Shown: piece by piece, positions 6,209 to 6,332 of the stretch
How the letters are laid out: the number at the start of each line of letters is the position of its first letter
How positions within the stretch are numbered: the first letter of the stretch is position 1
Origin: Mariprofundaceae bacterium
GTDB taxonomy: Bacteria > Pseudomonadota > Zetaproteobacteria > Mariprofundales > Mariprofundaceae
Assembly (NCBI GenBank): GCA_030950875.1
Contig: JAUZQS010000175.1
Coordinates: 1 to 6,332 of the forward strand
DNA length: 6,332 bases
Reading direction: 5' to 3'
The notes under the pieces: model-generated
Told to the model about the DNA's origin: nothing
Seen by the model: only the letters and a program-made list of their open reading frames with translations
The model's database searches: none
Made by a program: the position numbers and the translations under genes

Positions 6209-6332
6209 CGCGTGATTCACAGCAAAGAACCGTATGTTACCTAGATCCTGCAAGGTTTGCACATACATACGCAACCTCTTGATTCACTTGAACTATTGAA
6301 AAAAGCACTCATCACCAATAAGGTGACTACGT
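6209..6332 (-). other. Right-edge gene-free leader with nested inverted repeats
   Basis: I see no convincing gene here on either strand. On the minus strand one frame is open from the window edge to a TAG near 6242 (about 29 codons, cysteine-rich end); it could be the tail of an upstream gene but does not resemble HisS. Inverted repeats: CGTATGT (6231-6237) with ACATACG (6265-6271), enclosing TGCAA (6249-6253) with TTGCA (6257-6261). A third, TCACC (6312-6316) with GGTGA (6322-6326), forms a weak stem; on the minus strand six T follow it only after seven bases (6304-6299), so it is at best a poor terminator of whatever lies upstream. GATTCAC occurs twice (6214-6220, 6281-6287). Confidence 0.35.

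Noticed and set aside
6299..6326. Intrinsic terminator at the right edge (TCACC/GGTGA stem, then six T on the minus strand)
   Set aside because: The stem is only five pairs (six with a G-U pair), and seven bases separate it from the T run, so it is weak; kept only as a remark in the leader entry.
6241..6332. tRNA-like GTTCAAGT element on the minus strand
   Set aside because: It resembles a T-loop, but no flanking 5-bp stem, acceptor stem or anticodon arm can be drawn.

Overview
The window holds eight protein-coding genes, all on the minus strand, so transcription runs from high to low coordinates. Seven are complete; the last, a TlpA-type thioredoxin, runs off the left edge. Packing is tight, with overlaps of 1, 4 and 7 bases and gaps of 3 to 15 bases. 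The only larger spaces are 95 bases between rnfH and the Do-family protease gene and about 200 bases at the right edge. No transposon, CRISPR array, tRNA, rRNA or phage gene was seen.

The organism is a Gram-negative proteobacterium. It has BamB (outer-membrane assembly lipoprotein), a YfgM-like translocon-associated protein, a periplasmic Do protease, and the RatA/RnfH pair typical of proteobacteria. The DNA is AT-leaning (roughly 40-45% GC by eye). The yfgM-bamB-der order is well known in gammaproteobacteria, but Der carries an NKAE motif in its first GTPase domain, which I associate with alphaproteobacterial Der proteins. This mosaic could fit a deep-branching proteobacterium such as the Zetaproteobacteria, but that is a guess, not a result.

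Layout from right to left: a gene-free leader with possible promoters and inverted repeats (6129-6332); a YfgM-like membrane-anchored TPR-like protein; bamB; der; ratA; rnfH; a short intergenic region with a candidate promoter and a hairpin (2004-2098); a DegQ/MucD-type serine protease; a small glutaredoxin-like protein; and the start of tlpA.

The common theme is envelope protein handling. YfgM acts at the Sec translocon, BamB helps insert outer-membrane beta-barrels, the Do protease degrades or holds misfolded periplasmic proteins, and the two thioredoxin-fold proteins handle thiol/disulfide chemistry on each side of the inner membrane. Der (50S ribosome maturation) and RatA/RnfH (quinone- or ribosome-associated and ubiquitin-like small proteins) travel with them. 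I see no undescribed system. The noteworthy points are the gene order, two non-ATG starts fixed by strong ribosome binding sites, and small motif departures in Der and the glutaredoxin-like protein.
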